Positions 1 to 9,183 of a DNA stretch of 21,997 nucleotides are shown here, in pieces; positions within the stretch are counted from its first letter, which is position 1; each line of letters starts with the position of its first letter. The position numbers and the translations under genes were made by a program. The notes beneath the pieces are model-generated. The model had not been told where the DNA came from, did not search any database, and saw only the letters and a list, made by a program, of their open reading frames with translations. The stretch is taken from NCBI RefSeq assembly GCF_000611645.1, contig NW_014013461.1:6629-28625 (forward strand). Reading direction: 5' to 3'. Source of the stretch: Monoraphidium neglectum. Lineage: Eukaryota > Chlorophyta > Chlorophyceae > Sphaeropleales > Selenastraceae.

Positions 1-1050
1 GCGTATGCGGGTGCGGCCCGCGGGGAAGACTTCGAGGGTGTTGCCGAGGAAGCGCGTCTTGGGGGCGCTGACGATGTCGTAGGTCCAGCGGGCGGCCTCG
101 GCGTGCGCCGCGCCGACGGGGGGGTGGTGGCTGACCTGTCGGTGCGGTTTCGAGGGTTTGGGGTTATGGAGGTTGTATTGATCGCTGGATGGATGGATGG
201 ATTTGAGGGTCAACATGGCTGGTGGCCGAACACGTGCTGCTCGTTGGCGGGGGCAATTGCAATGGACCGGGGGAGGGGGGGGGAGCACAACATGAAGTGG
301 GCCCAAGGGGCTCCCGCCCGCTGCCCCAACGCCAAACGACGCCATCAGGCATGGCTGCTGCTCCAGGCCCAACCGCGCCGCCCGCGCACACTTCATGCAG
401 CTGCCCCTGCTGGGCCACTGCGTTACGAAGGCCTCCCTTTCCAACTCGGGCCCCCACGGCGCCGCTGGAAAGGCATACACGGGCCCCGCACCGACTGCGG
501 CCCGCCTCCCCTGCAGTCTGGGCCCTGCAGCGGCGCTGCAGCGTGGCTGGAAAGGCCCACCTGCTCGGCGAAGAACCGCGCGTCCTTGTTTGGCCCAAGG
601 CCCTCCAGCTCGTAGGTCTCCCCCAGCAGCGGGTTGAAGGGCTTCCACGCGCGCTCGCACGCGCCAAACGGCGTCATCAGGAACGCCGCGACGAGCGCGA
701 TCCTGCGGGGCGGGCGGCGCGGGCGGTGGTGAGGTTTTCGGAGGCGGCTCGAGGGGCGTGGCTGCCGCGTCTCACAGGGCCGGGCTCGGGGAGGGTGCGT
801 GAGGATGCGTGGATGATGGTGGGCGGTGCTTGATCGCTGCATAGATAGCCCCAGGCTGTGGACAGGGACATGCCGTTTCGACGGCCGCTCGGACCGGCCT
901 AGTCAGCCCCGACCCTGCTGCACCGCAATGCGCGGCACTTGCCCTCTATTCAGCTACAACCGTACAATTTTGGCAACAGGGCAGGGTAAACCCTTCCCGA
1001 TGATGCCCGGCCGCTTGTCTACCCATAGCAATCGCACGTGCCCATGCACT

Positions 1051-1083
<33 letters not shown>

Positions 1084-1402
1084 TCCCACACACTCTCTCT
1101 CTCTCTCTTGCTCGTCCCCCCCTCTCTCTCTCTTTCACACACACACACACACACGTTCATCCCCAACCCCACTTAGCTGGCCCCAACCCCACTCAGCTGG
1201 CCCCCACCGCCCCCCCTCACCTCTCAACGGGATTCTGCGCCGCCGCCGCCGCGTCCAGCAGCCCCGCGTACTCCATCATCTCGGCCATCTTCTGCAGCAT
1301 GGACGTCGGCTCCATGATGAACACGGGGACGCTCAGCAGGCTCAGCACGTCCGCGCCCATGTACTGCCGAATCTTTGACAGGTCAAAGGCCTTGCTCTTG
1401 GC
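1..1402 (-). CDS. Oxysterol-binding-protein-related protein (ORP), ORD domain, 3' end cut by window edge
   Basis: Member of the OSBP/ORP family, which carries sterols and phosphoinositides between membranes at contact sites. Three exons are visible: 1221-1402, 561-702 and 1-135 (running off the left edge). They splice in phase through introns 703-1220 and 136-560. Exon 1221-1402 encodes the start of the lipid-binding ORD, with SVPVFIMEPTSMLQKMAE (the family lid/N-terminal strand) and MEYAGLLD. The next exon has KPFNPLLGETYELEGL, a family hallmark. The OSBP signature EQVSHHPP is rebuilt across the last intron (EQ from 561, VSHHPP from 135), followed by FLGNTLEVFPAG. The two His of HHPP and the Lys of KPFNP, which bind phosphoinositide phosphate in the family, are present. 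No PH domain is seen upstream, so this may be a short ORP. The start is unresolved: there is a good acceptor (CCCCCACAG) at 1403, but the frame also reads through to ATGs at 1459 and 1540. The family call is secure. Confidence 0.94.
1051..1154. repeat. (CA)n and (CT)n microsatellites in an ORP intron
   Basis: Within the 518-bp intron 703-1220 there is a (CA)n run at 1051-1077, CT-rich tracts at 1092-1108 and about 1121-1133, and a second (CA)n run at 1136-1154. On the transcribed minus strand these read as (TG)n and (GA)n. They are likely length-polymorphic; no function is implied. Confidence 0.9.
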
Positions 1403-3237
1403 CTGTGGGGGTGGGAGTGGGCGAGCATGGGGCTCGAGGTGGGCGTGGCCGCGGGACATGAGGTATGGGCTGCATGGGCTGTAGTGGAGGAGGGGTCGGA
1501 GGTGACGCGCTAACGTGATACCAGGCAGGCACGTCGGCATCGGGACCCTGCGCCCCGCTGCGAGTTACGCAGCGGTCAGTGAGTGCCGCTCTGCGCAAAC
1601 CGAAAGGTGCAGGTCTGTCCACGAAGCTGCGCCACTGCGATCGTAGAGCCCTTGACACCCAACCATCCAACGGCCAATGCTCGGCCGTAGTTCCCTGGCA
1701 CCTCTTGCAATGCCTTCTCATCTTGGGGCGGCCCGTCCAGCACCACCGCGGCTGGGCCCTTGGCACCGGCGCGCTTCTCCAGAGTGCACTGCACCTCGGC
1801 GCGGGTGTCAGGGGTGACATCCTCAGCCCTGCGCGCGTCGGCAGGAGCATGGGTGTTTCAGCTAGGTCAGCCTCCAGAACAGCCATTGGTTGAGAGAGGT
1901 GGCTTTGCGCCATTGACCTCCGCTGGACTCTGAATCACCGACGTAGTACGTGTCGGCGACAGGTGTGGCATGACTGACGGCACCGCAAGCTGTCGCTAGG
2001 CAGTCCTTGCCGCTCCGGGCGACCCAGGCTGGACTTGACCGTTTGAAAAGTGCACTGCGATCGGCTACCGCGTGCACACCCACAAAACGAGCTACCGGAG
2101 CCTTGGCCGTCGCCAAACGTTAGCCTGGCGATGATCGTCGCACCTGCTGGCCGCCTGAGCCAAAGCCTCGTCGTGAACTCGATGTCCCAGGCTCCGAAGT
2201 TGCTCTACTATGCCATTTGTCATACTGATTGAGCCAGCTGGGTGCTGCAGATTGATAAATCAGTGCGGCCTGCGCCCTGAGGCTTGATTGGGTCGATTAT
2301 TATATGGTGTTACGCATTGATTTGACTGCAATGATATAAAGCACGTTGTGGGGGTGGTACATTAGCTGAGATGTATGTCAACTATGAGCGCTGACCTCGC
2401 CGAACGTGCGGACAGCTGTTCCGCCCCATGTACAGTGATGTATACAACAAGCTTGAGGCAATGATGTTTTTTAAGGCAAGAGGGTCTAATTGGGCGAGCC
2501 ACTGACCTGCCCCCCGTGCTGACCTGCTAGTGCTTTGAACCCGAGATGCTGACGAGCATGCAGGGGGCGCCCACGTACGGGCACTCAGTGTTCAGCAACA
2601 TGCCTTATGCTTGGAATGCTGGGCAAACAATGTGGTCAAAGTCACATGTATCTCATCCAGGCACCCAACTGCAGGATTGCTGTTGTTTTTTGAAGTTTTA
2701 TTGTGGCTGCTTCTCCAACCAACATCTTGCGAGGCGATGAGCAGCGGGATGAATGGGTCATTGTTACCCAAGTGGAGGCTAGAAAGGCGGCAGGATGCGC
2801 CCAGCATGTGGGTACCACGCTCCCCAGCTAGGGAGCGGGCAGGCAGCCAGGCGGGCGGGCGGGCAGGCACACACCGCAATCTCGGCCCGTCGTACTCATT
2901 TGCAATCCAAGCGGCGTGTGCTGCGGCTCGGCAACTTGCGCATGCAATTTGAGGGGTTGCCGCGGCGCGCGACAGCCGAACGGGCCGCTGCTGCTGGCAG
3001 TCGTATCAGCAGCGCCGGGACACAAACTATGGAACGCTACTGTTGCTGCCTGATGGAGGAATGACTTGCAGAGGTGCGTCGAGAGCCGTGTCGATCGGCC
3101 GGGGGCCAAGCCAAAGCAGCTCGCTGCTTTTCAAGACGGCAGGGCGGATTAGTGCTGCGCCGGTGGCTGCAAGCGTGTCCAGCGCCTTCCGGCGCGACGG
3201 CGCCCTCCCCTCCTCGCGCTCATCTGGGTGCTCACGA
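1403..3237. other. Gap between ORP and eIF4E, no secure gene
   Basis: This stretch must hold the ORP promoter/5' region and the eIF4E 3' UTR, both on the minus strand. The part around 2210-2480 is clearly more AT-rich than the rest. A TATA-like string occurs on the minus strand near 2298-2306 and a TATAAA on the plus strand at about 2335, but no gene start can be tied to either. No TGTAA polyadenylation signal is seen for eIF4E here. One open stretch at 1576-1828 is listed separately. I see no tRNA, terminal repeats or transposase motif. Confidence 0.6.
1576..1828 (-). other. Possible terminal exon or gene remnant, unrecognised
   Basis: A minus-strand open frame with protein-like composition begins after a possible acceptor (GCGCGCAG at 1829) and stops at TGA 1576-1578. 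It would encode about 83 aa beginning AEDVTPDTRAEVQCTLEK, with VVLDGPPQDEKALQEVP in the middle and GWLGVKGSTIAVAQL toward the end. It cannot be the ORP N-terminus, because a stop separates it from the ORP exons. I do not recognise the family and could not find a matching upstream exon with a start codon. It may be the last exon of a small gene, a pseudogene fragment, or chance open frame in GC-rich DNA. Confidence 0.25.
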
Positions 3238-4880
3238 TCAGACAGAGTACCTGTCGCGCGCCTTGCCCTGCTGCAGCTTGTCGGCCTGCGCGTCGAGGGG
3301 GGGGGGTGGTGTGAGGACAAAGCGGGGCGTGTGTGACCAGGAGCGCTCGCACGTGCCCAAACGCCTGGCGATCGTCACTGCCTGCTGCACCGTCGCTGAC
3401 CACAGCGTGCAGCCAGCTCGGCCAGTCAAAACCCAGTTAACCTGCTGTAGCGACCCACATCATGCAAGGACCCGGGAACGGGCAACCAGTGGCACAGGTG
3501 CGCAAGCCTACGGCGCGTGTGACTCACAAACACGGAGAAGCCGATCTTGGTGTTGTCCGACATGTCAATGAGAGACTTGAGCTGCTTCCCGACGCTAATC
3601 TGTGGCCCGAACAACGCGAGAGCGCAGCAGCGCAACTTCAAGAATGACGCCCACAACAAGCGTGATGTGCAGGGCGTTACGTCTGTGCGCCCCGCATGCT
3701 GGACAACCATCCCTGTGGTCTGCCTGGCCTGGCCACCCTTCCAGGCGGGACGTTTGACGCGCCATCAATGCGGTGATCGGAGTGCCGCACGCTGCTGCCC
3801 CACCCCTGCCAGCGCTTGCAACCAGCAACCACTGCAATAATGCATCGACCCTGGTGAAACCAGTGGCAATTTGCTGCACACCAGCGCATGCATCCCAGTG
3901 CTGGTACCTTGAACATGTGCTAGACACAGGCATGCACCAGCACCAGCTCTGCTTAAACTGCTATTGCAACCCCGCACCTGCAGCGCCTCGTTGGCCGCCG
4001 TCTTGGTCCACATCTCAATGCGGTTCTTGCCGTTACGGATGTTGACCGTAACACCGCAGACCTCATCGCCCTCCTCAAACTGCTCGCCGATGCACGCCAG
4101 CACCTGGATGGCACAGCAGATGCGGGGGCGAAACAACTAGGTTGTCACTGGTTGTCGGCTGCAGTTACCCGAGTCAAGTCGAAATGTCAAGTTTGCTAGT
4201 GCTCTGGCTTCAAGCATGTCTATAGTATGGTACTAGAGGCTGAACATATACCTGAGAAAGCAGCAGCGGTAGCGGCAGCGACAGCAGCAGTGGCCGCAGC
4301 AGCATGCACATGGGAAGCGCACACGGGCGCCACAGCAGCAGGAGCAGCGCAATCATACAAGAGCGCGTAGGCGGATCCGCAACACCCTGCGCACCACATG
4401 CAGCCACCAGGCATCCAGCAGCTGGTTGGCGTTTGGTGTGCGCGGCACGGTCGCTGTCCAGCAGCCGCCGTTTGTGTTCTTGGGGTCCTCCCACTTGGGC
4501 TGGATCCCGTCCTTGAACAGGTAGTAGGTGGCACTGGGCTGCAGCTGGCTGGGCGCCTTGATGTTGTTGTACAAGCTGCGAGGCAGGGTAGAGCACGGAG
4601 GGCCCCGGTCGGCCAACTGTGGCGATCCGGAGGCACGGGCGGCCCCACTACGGTACGGCCTCCTCAGGAGCTATAGCGGCCGCACTCACCACCAAAAGTC
4701 CTCCACTGTGTCGAAAGAGTACACAGGCCGCAGCCCCTGCCCGAATTTGTTCATGCTCTGCTTTTGCGATGGGTTGTCGAACCAGAGCGTCCACCGGGTC
4801 TCAAGGGGATGCCGCCGCGAAAGGTCTAGCTCATCACCCCCCTGCTGCGGCGCCTCCTGCTGCGGCGTGTCCTCGGCCAT
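3238..4880 (-). CDS. eIF4E: Eukaryotic translation initiation factor 4E (cap-binding protein)
   Basis: Binds the mRNA 5' cap and recruits eIF4G for translation initiation. There are five exons: 4690-4880, 4398-4575, 3978-4103, 3528-3599 and 3238-3285. The spliced product is 204 aa, normal for the family; the start is ATG 4878-4880 and the stop TGA 3238-3240. Exon 1 has HPLETRWTLWFDNP and FDTVEDFW, which carries the eIF4G-contact Trp. Exon 2 has CLYNNIKAPSQL and KDGIQPKWEDPKNTNGG with the cap-stacking Trp-Glu. Exon 3 has ACIGEQFEEGDEVCGVTVN and the MWTKTAANEA Trp. Exon 4 has ISVGKQLKSLIDMSD, and exon 5 ends ARDRYSV, the usual basic C-terminal tail. The position of human Trp56 is Phe (NKFGQGLRPVYS), see findings. 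The 4398 donor gives one residue fewer than relatives, so that edge could shift slightly. It resembles plant eIF4E/eIF(iso)4E; the class is not settled. Confidence 0.95.
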
Positions 4881-5436
4881 CGCAATGTGATCTGTGTGAC
4901 TGCCGGCTGCGGTGATTTGTGTGTATCGACAGTAATTTATCAGCGTGGTTTGCACGTGTGCGCGCGGGGCGAGGTGAGCGATCTTCTGCCTGTCAGGCCA
5001 TTTGGCATTCCTGCGGGCGGACCGTATTGTTTATTCCGGCACTCAACTGTACAACTGACAACCTTTTGTAGGCTGGCACAAAATTCAATCAGGCCGACAG
5101 TTGAAGACTGGGACTCGCGCGCACAACCCTGGGAGCCGATGCTGAGCTCTGGTCACCTCTTCCGACGACGGCGCCGGTGGTTTCGGGGTGCTGATGCTGC
5201 AAATTGGAGAATCACGCCGGACAGCGAAGCTTCGGAGAGTGGCCAAGCATGTCCCTGGAAATTTGATTGCCAGCTGCCCTGGCAGGGCCGCTGACATGAT
5301 GACAACGCGGTTGGACCCATTGCTGCTCATCCAGGCCGGGAACATGGTTCAATTACCCCATGCATGCTATCATGATGCATTGCAAAGCAGGCGGCGGTTC
5401 ACAACACACATGCACCTAGCGACAACAGCTGCACAG
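4881..5436. other. Spacer: eIF4E 5' region and 3' end of the next gene
   Basis: This 556-bp stretch lies between the eIF4E start and the stop codon of the upstream membrane-protein gene. It should carry the eIF4E promoter and 5' UTR plus the upstream gene's 3' UTR. I see no TATA box at a convincing distance, no TGTAA signal on the minus strand and no conserved coding segment. The plus-strand open frame starting at 5188 has no recognisable content and continues antisense into the His/Gln-rich exon. Confidence 0.55.
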
Positions 5437-8036
5437 TCAAATGCCCAGCTTCATGGCGAGGTCCCCGCTCATATGGTGGTGCTGCTGCTGGGGGTCGTGC
5501 TGCTGGTGCTGGTGCTGGTGCTGCTGCTGCTGCTGGTGTTGTGGGGGGTGCTGTTGCTGGTGGTTTTGCGGGGGCTGCTGCTGGTGCTGCACGTGGTGGT
5601 GGTCGTGCAGGTGCTGCTGATGCGCGCCATGCGCCGCCCCGTGCGCATCGGCGCCGCCGCTGTGCGCAGCGTGTGCGCTGTCTGCCGCGTGCCCGGGATG
5701 GCCGTGCTCGTCCACAAAGCCGGGGTAGTCCGCATAGAAGTGCTGAGGGTTGATCAAATCATCCAGGTGCTCTGGCTGGCCCGGAATTGGCGGCTGCGTA
5801 ACGTGCGCGCCGCCAGCTGCTGCAGGATGCTCGGCTGCAGCATGCCCAGCGGCGGCATGCCCAGCCGCGGGGTGCCCAGCGGCGGGGTGTCCAGCGGCGG
5901 GGTGCCCAGCGGCGGGGTGCCCAGCGGCGGGGTGCCCAGCGGCGGGGTGCCCAGCGGCGGGGTGCCCAGCGGCGGCATGCCCTGCGGCGGGATGCCCAGC
6001 CGCTGCATGCGCTGCGGCGTCCTGGTGGTGTGCAGGCACCGACGACGCCGGCGTCGGGGTGGGATGGGCATGCTGTGACGGGCCATGCCCATGGTCTGGA
6101 ATCGGCATTGCCACCGGGGTGTGCACATGGTGCACCGTTTCCGTGTGGACGGGCGCGTGGTTTTGCTGCTGCTGGTGCTGCTGCCCCTGATGGTGCTGCT
6201 GGTGCGTGTCCTGGTGGTGATGCGCCTGCTGCTGTGCTGGCGCGGCATGCGGCTGGTGCTGCTGGTGCTGCTGCTGTTGCTGCTGCTGGTTATGCTGCGC
6301 ATGAGGATCAGATGGCCCGGTGTGCTGATGCACAGGCGGCTGCTGGTGCTGGTGCTGGTGCTGCTGCTGCTGCTGCTGCACAGGAGGCTGCTGATGTACA
6401 GGAGGCTGTTGCACGGGGGGGTGCTGTGCTGGAGGTGGTTGCTGCGGCTGCTGCTGGTGGTGCTGTGGAGGCTGCTGCTGCTGCTGCTGGTGCTGCTGCG
6501 GCTGCTGGTGCGGATGGTGGTCGTGGTGGTGGTGCACCGTCTTGTTGGGGGCGTGCTCCATATGCTTGGGCTTGTGGTGGTCGTGGTGGGGGACTGCTGC
6601 GGCGCCCTTCGCCTTGACAAGCTCGTCGCGCAAGCTGCGGGCAGGTGGGGAGAGGACGCAAGGGACATAGGCTACGAAGCACATCAATTTACCGTTGCAT
6701 TGACCATTCAGTACCACCAATTGTCCTAACGTTCTCCCCTAAAAGACGCCGAACCTGGACACACCCACTGGTCAGCTGCCCCTGGTGCGTCAGCACCCAC
6801 CTTTGGATCTCCGTCTGCATATCCTGTTCCATTGCCTCCCAGTCGGATTGCAGCTCCATCCACGTTTCCTCGCGCTCATTTGCTGCCTGGTTCTCGTCAT
6901 CCATTGTCTGTTCAAGCTGATGCACCCTGCATTTGTTATGGTGGTGGTAGAGTGACGCAGCTGGGTGGTCGGGTGAGGGGTCTGTATCACAGGCTCGGCC
7001 CGTGCCCTGTAAGGAGGGCAGGGCAATGCTGCACATCACAGGCCGTGCTGCATCAATTGCGAGCATTGGTGCTCACTGCTCCTCAGAGTCCTCCAGCCTG
7101 TGGCGCGCATCCTCTAGGTCGTGCTCCAGCGCAGCCAGCTGCGTCCGCAGGTGGTCCACCTGTGATAACAAGGAGACAGGGCACGCGTCCAGAATCGTAT
7201 CATGCCCCATGCGTTTCGCTCCACAAAGCCCTGCAAGTCTCACATAAGCAGCACAGCCGTTGCGGCCTGCTCGCCCGTGCCCAATGGCAGCTTGCGCGGT
7301 GCCGATGGGGCCTACGCGCGCCCCCTCGACCCATGTGCTCCTCCTCGGCGAGCCCAGCGCGCAGGCTGGCAGCGCCCACCTCGCCCTGTCGGGCCCGCAG
7401 ATCCTGCTGCAGCTGCGCGGCCTCGCCGGAGGATCCGTGGCGCTCCGCGTCCAGCATGGCCTCGGCGTGGAGGCGCGCGTTCTGAGGGGGCGGGGGAGGG
7501 CGCAGATGGGTGACAAATGCGGTGTGGGTGCTGCGGCGGTCAGCGCTGCGCCAGCGCATGGGCGCCGCCAGTGTTGGGCTTTGAGGTTATGATCTCAAGG
7601 AACCCAGTTATCAAGAGGGTCGACGTGTTTGTCCCCTCCCCCGAATGTTGTGGCGACCTCCTCTGTCTGCGCTGCTGGGGTGAGCTCTGGCCAGTGCTCG
7701 GACATCCTGCCACCCTGTCCCTCACTCCCTCTGCAACATGGGACCATGCGACGGCCCTCGCACGGTTTACCCGCCGCAGCTCACCTTCTCATTGACCAGG
7801 TGCTGCTCCATGAGATTGACATGGTGCGCCAGCTCAGTCAGCTGCGATCGCGCCGCCATCAAGGACCAACCCAGCGCAGAGCACGCTATGAGGAGGAGCG
7901 CCCCGGTTGTCCAGACCACAATGCCGCCACCGGCACTCCGCTTCGTCCTAGGAGTCGTGTAGGATCCATAACCAAACTGTTCAGCACCACCGCCGTAGGA
8001 TGGCAGCCCGCGCGATCGCACGGTGCCGCCCAACAT
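5437..8036 (-). CDS. Type II membrane protein with coiled coil and His/Gln-rich tail
   Basis: Not recognised as a named family. Five exons (7785-8036, 7380-7481, 7077-7159, 6801-6926, 5437-6634) splice in phase to 586 aa; start ATG 8034-8036, stop TGA 5437-5439. Residues 1-38 are a Gly/Tyr-rich tail ending in basic PRTKR. Residues about 39-60 (IVVWTTGALLLIACSALGW) form one membrane span. The positive-inside rule predicts N-terminus in the cytosol and the rest in the lumen or outside. Residues about 63-195 are heptad-like coiled coil (LRTQLAALEHDLEDARHRL; EREETWMELQSDWEAMEQDM). From about 200 the chain is extremely rich in His, Gln and Pro, then has 12 AAGHP-type pentapeptides, a short ordered-looking patch (DDLINPQHFYADYPGFVDE) and a second His/Gln block ending MSGDLAMKLGI. 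The layout recalls Golgi type II coiled-coil proteins such as GOLM1/CASC4, but that is analogy only. The exon structure is well supported; function is unknown. Confidence 0.82.
5827..6009. repeat. 15-bp coding minisatellite (12 AAGHP-type units)
   Basis: Tandem 15-bp units, with plus-strand consensus cccagcggcggggtg and a few variants (catgc, gtgtc), lie inside the last exon of the membrane-protein gene. On the coding minus strand they give twelve pentapeptides: eight AAGHP, three AAGHA and one AAEHP. The seven central units are nearly identical at DNA level apart from one gtgtcc variant, suggesting recent expansion or homogenisation. The unit length keeps the frame open. Confidence 0.95.
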
Positions 8037-8639
8037 CGAGCAGCGGTGTCAGAATGCTGCAAGCTACCGCGAACACGACGATCGAGAGTGCAATGCCTTG
8101 GCAGGGCGAGTTCACTCTGAATGGAAGACCAAAATCAGAATCAGAATCAGATCACCGCGTGTGGTATGCCAAGGACTTGCTGAACCTCAGCACGATCAAT
8201 TGGGTTGACTGAGGGCACCGCAGCTGGATTGTGCCGTTGGCCCAGCAGGTAGCTTCTCATTCTCGAAGCTGCCGACGGGGTGGTTAGCTCCCAACGAGAT
8301 GTGCTGGCTCTGCTATCACCGCAGTCAGGATGTCAAATTTTTGAGGGTTCCGCTCGTGTTTCATGGCTGCTGGGCCCATAGGCACAGAGCCCCATGTGGC
8401 CTACCATTGAGCAATTTGTTGGCAACCGACTTGTTACTGTGCATGCATCGTACGTAGTCTGCCGGGCGATGCTCACAGTCTTGTGTGTGGGCGTGGATGT
8501 TACATAGAATTTGCACATTGGCTGCTGACCCACATGCAGGGGTGTGTGGGACATGCACAATGAAGGAAGGAATCGTGGCCCAAAAGCTGATTTCTGCCCA
8601 GCAACTGCGCAAATGGGGTCCTTGCAGCAGGCCAGCATT
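8037..8639. other. Spacer: membrane-protein promoter side and PEF gene 3' UTR
   Basis: This 603-bp spacer lies between the start of the His/Gln-rich membrane-protein gene (8036) and the stop of the penta-EF-hand gene (8640). It holds the polyadenylation signal at 8500-8504 and a short direct repeat (aatcag, three copies, 8133-8150). I see no TATA box or further coding segment. Confidence 0.6.
8500..8504 (-). promoter_or_regulatory. TGTAA polyadenylation signal of the PEF gene
   Basis: Plus-strand ttaca reads TGTAA on the minus strand, 136 nt past the stop codon of the penta-EF-hand gene. TGTAA is the typical polyadenylation signal of chlorophycean algae. No alternative copy occurs between it and the stop. 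Confidence 0.65.
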
Positions 8640-9124
8640 TCAGCGGGTGTGCGCCGCACAGTACACAAACTGTGATTGTTGAAGCAGCAGTGGGGGTTTC
8701 ATCTGTTTGATTGGTGGGTGGGTCAGATTGTGCACAACGCTCGCATCACCTCGCCCATCTCCTGTCTGCAACGTGCCCACGTATTCAACCACCTCTGAAG
8801 TTGCTTGCCCACGCTCTGGCACACAAAAATCAATTGGCAAAAGCATCGCATTCATCACATCTGCCCCTCACCCGCGACAGCCCGGCTTGCCCCTCCCCTC
8901 CCATGGTGGCCGTGGCCCCATCATGCAGCCCAAGCAAGTGTCACAACAACATGCTGCAGCGACCCCCCCACCTGGCTGAAGTTGACTGTGATGTTTCCTA
9001 CAAGGTGCATGCATGCAAAGTTATGTGAGATTGTGCGTGATCATGGTTGTTTGTGTTGTGCCCACGTGCGTGCGGGCGTGCAAGCGTGTGTGGGTGTGTG
9101 CGCGAGCGCGCATGTGTGTGTGTG

Positions 9125-9183
<59 letters not shown>

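Noticed and set aside
2335..2340. TATAAA on the plus strand as a core promoter
   Set aside because: No plus-strand coding sequence follows it, and the surrounding spacer is AT-rich, so a chance match is likely.
5827..6009. CRISPR-like regular repeats
   Set aside because: The 15-bp units are directly tandem with no spacers, lie within a coding exon and are in a eukaryotic genome. This is a minisatellite.
5750..6190. Plus-strand frame with a CPAAG repeat, and a Leu/Val-rich plus-strand frame at 6085-6729 resembling membrane helices
   Set aside because: Both are antisense readings of the His/Gln-rich exon: CAG and CAC codons read as CTG and GTG in reverse. The minus-strand frame is joined by five phase-matched exons and is the real one.
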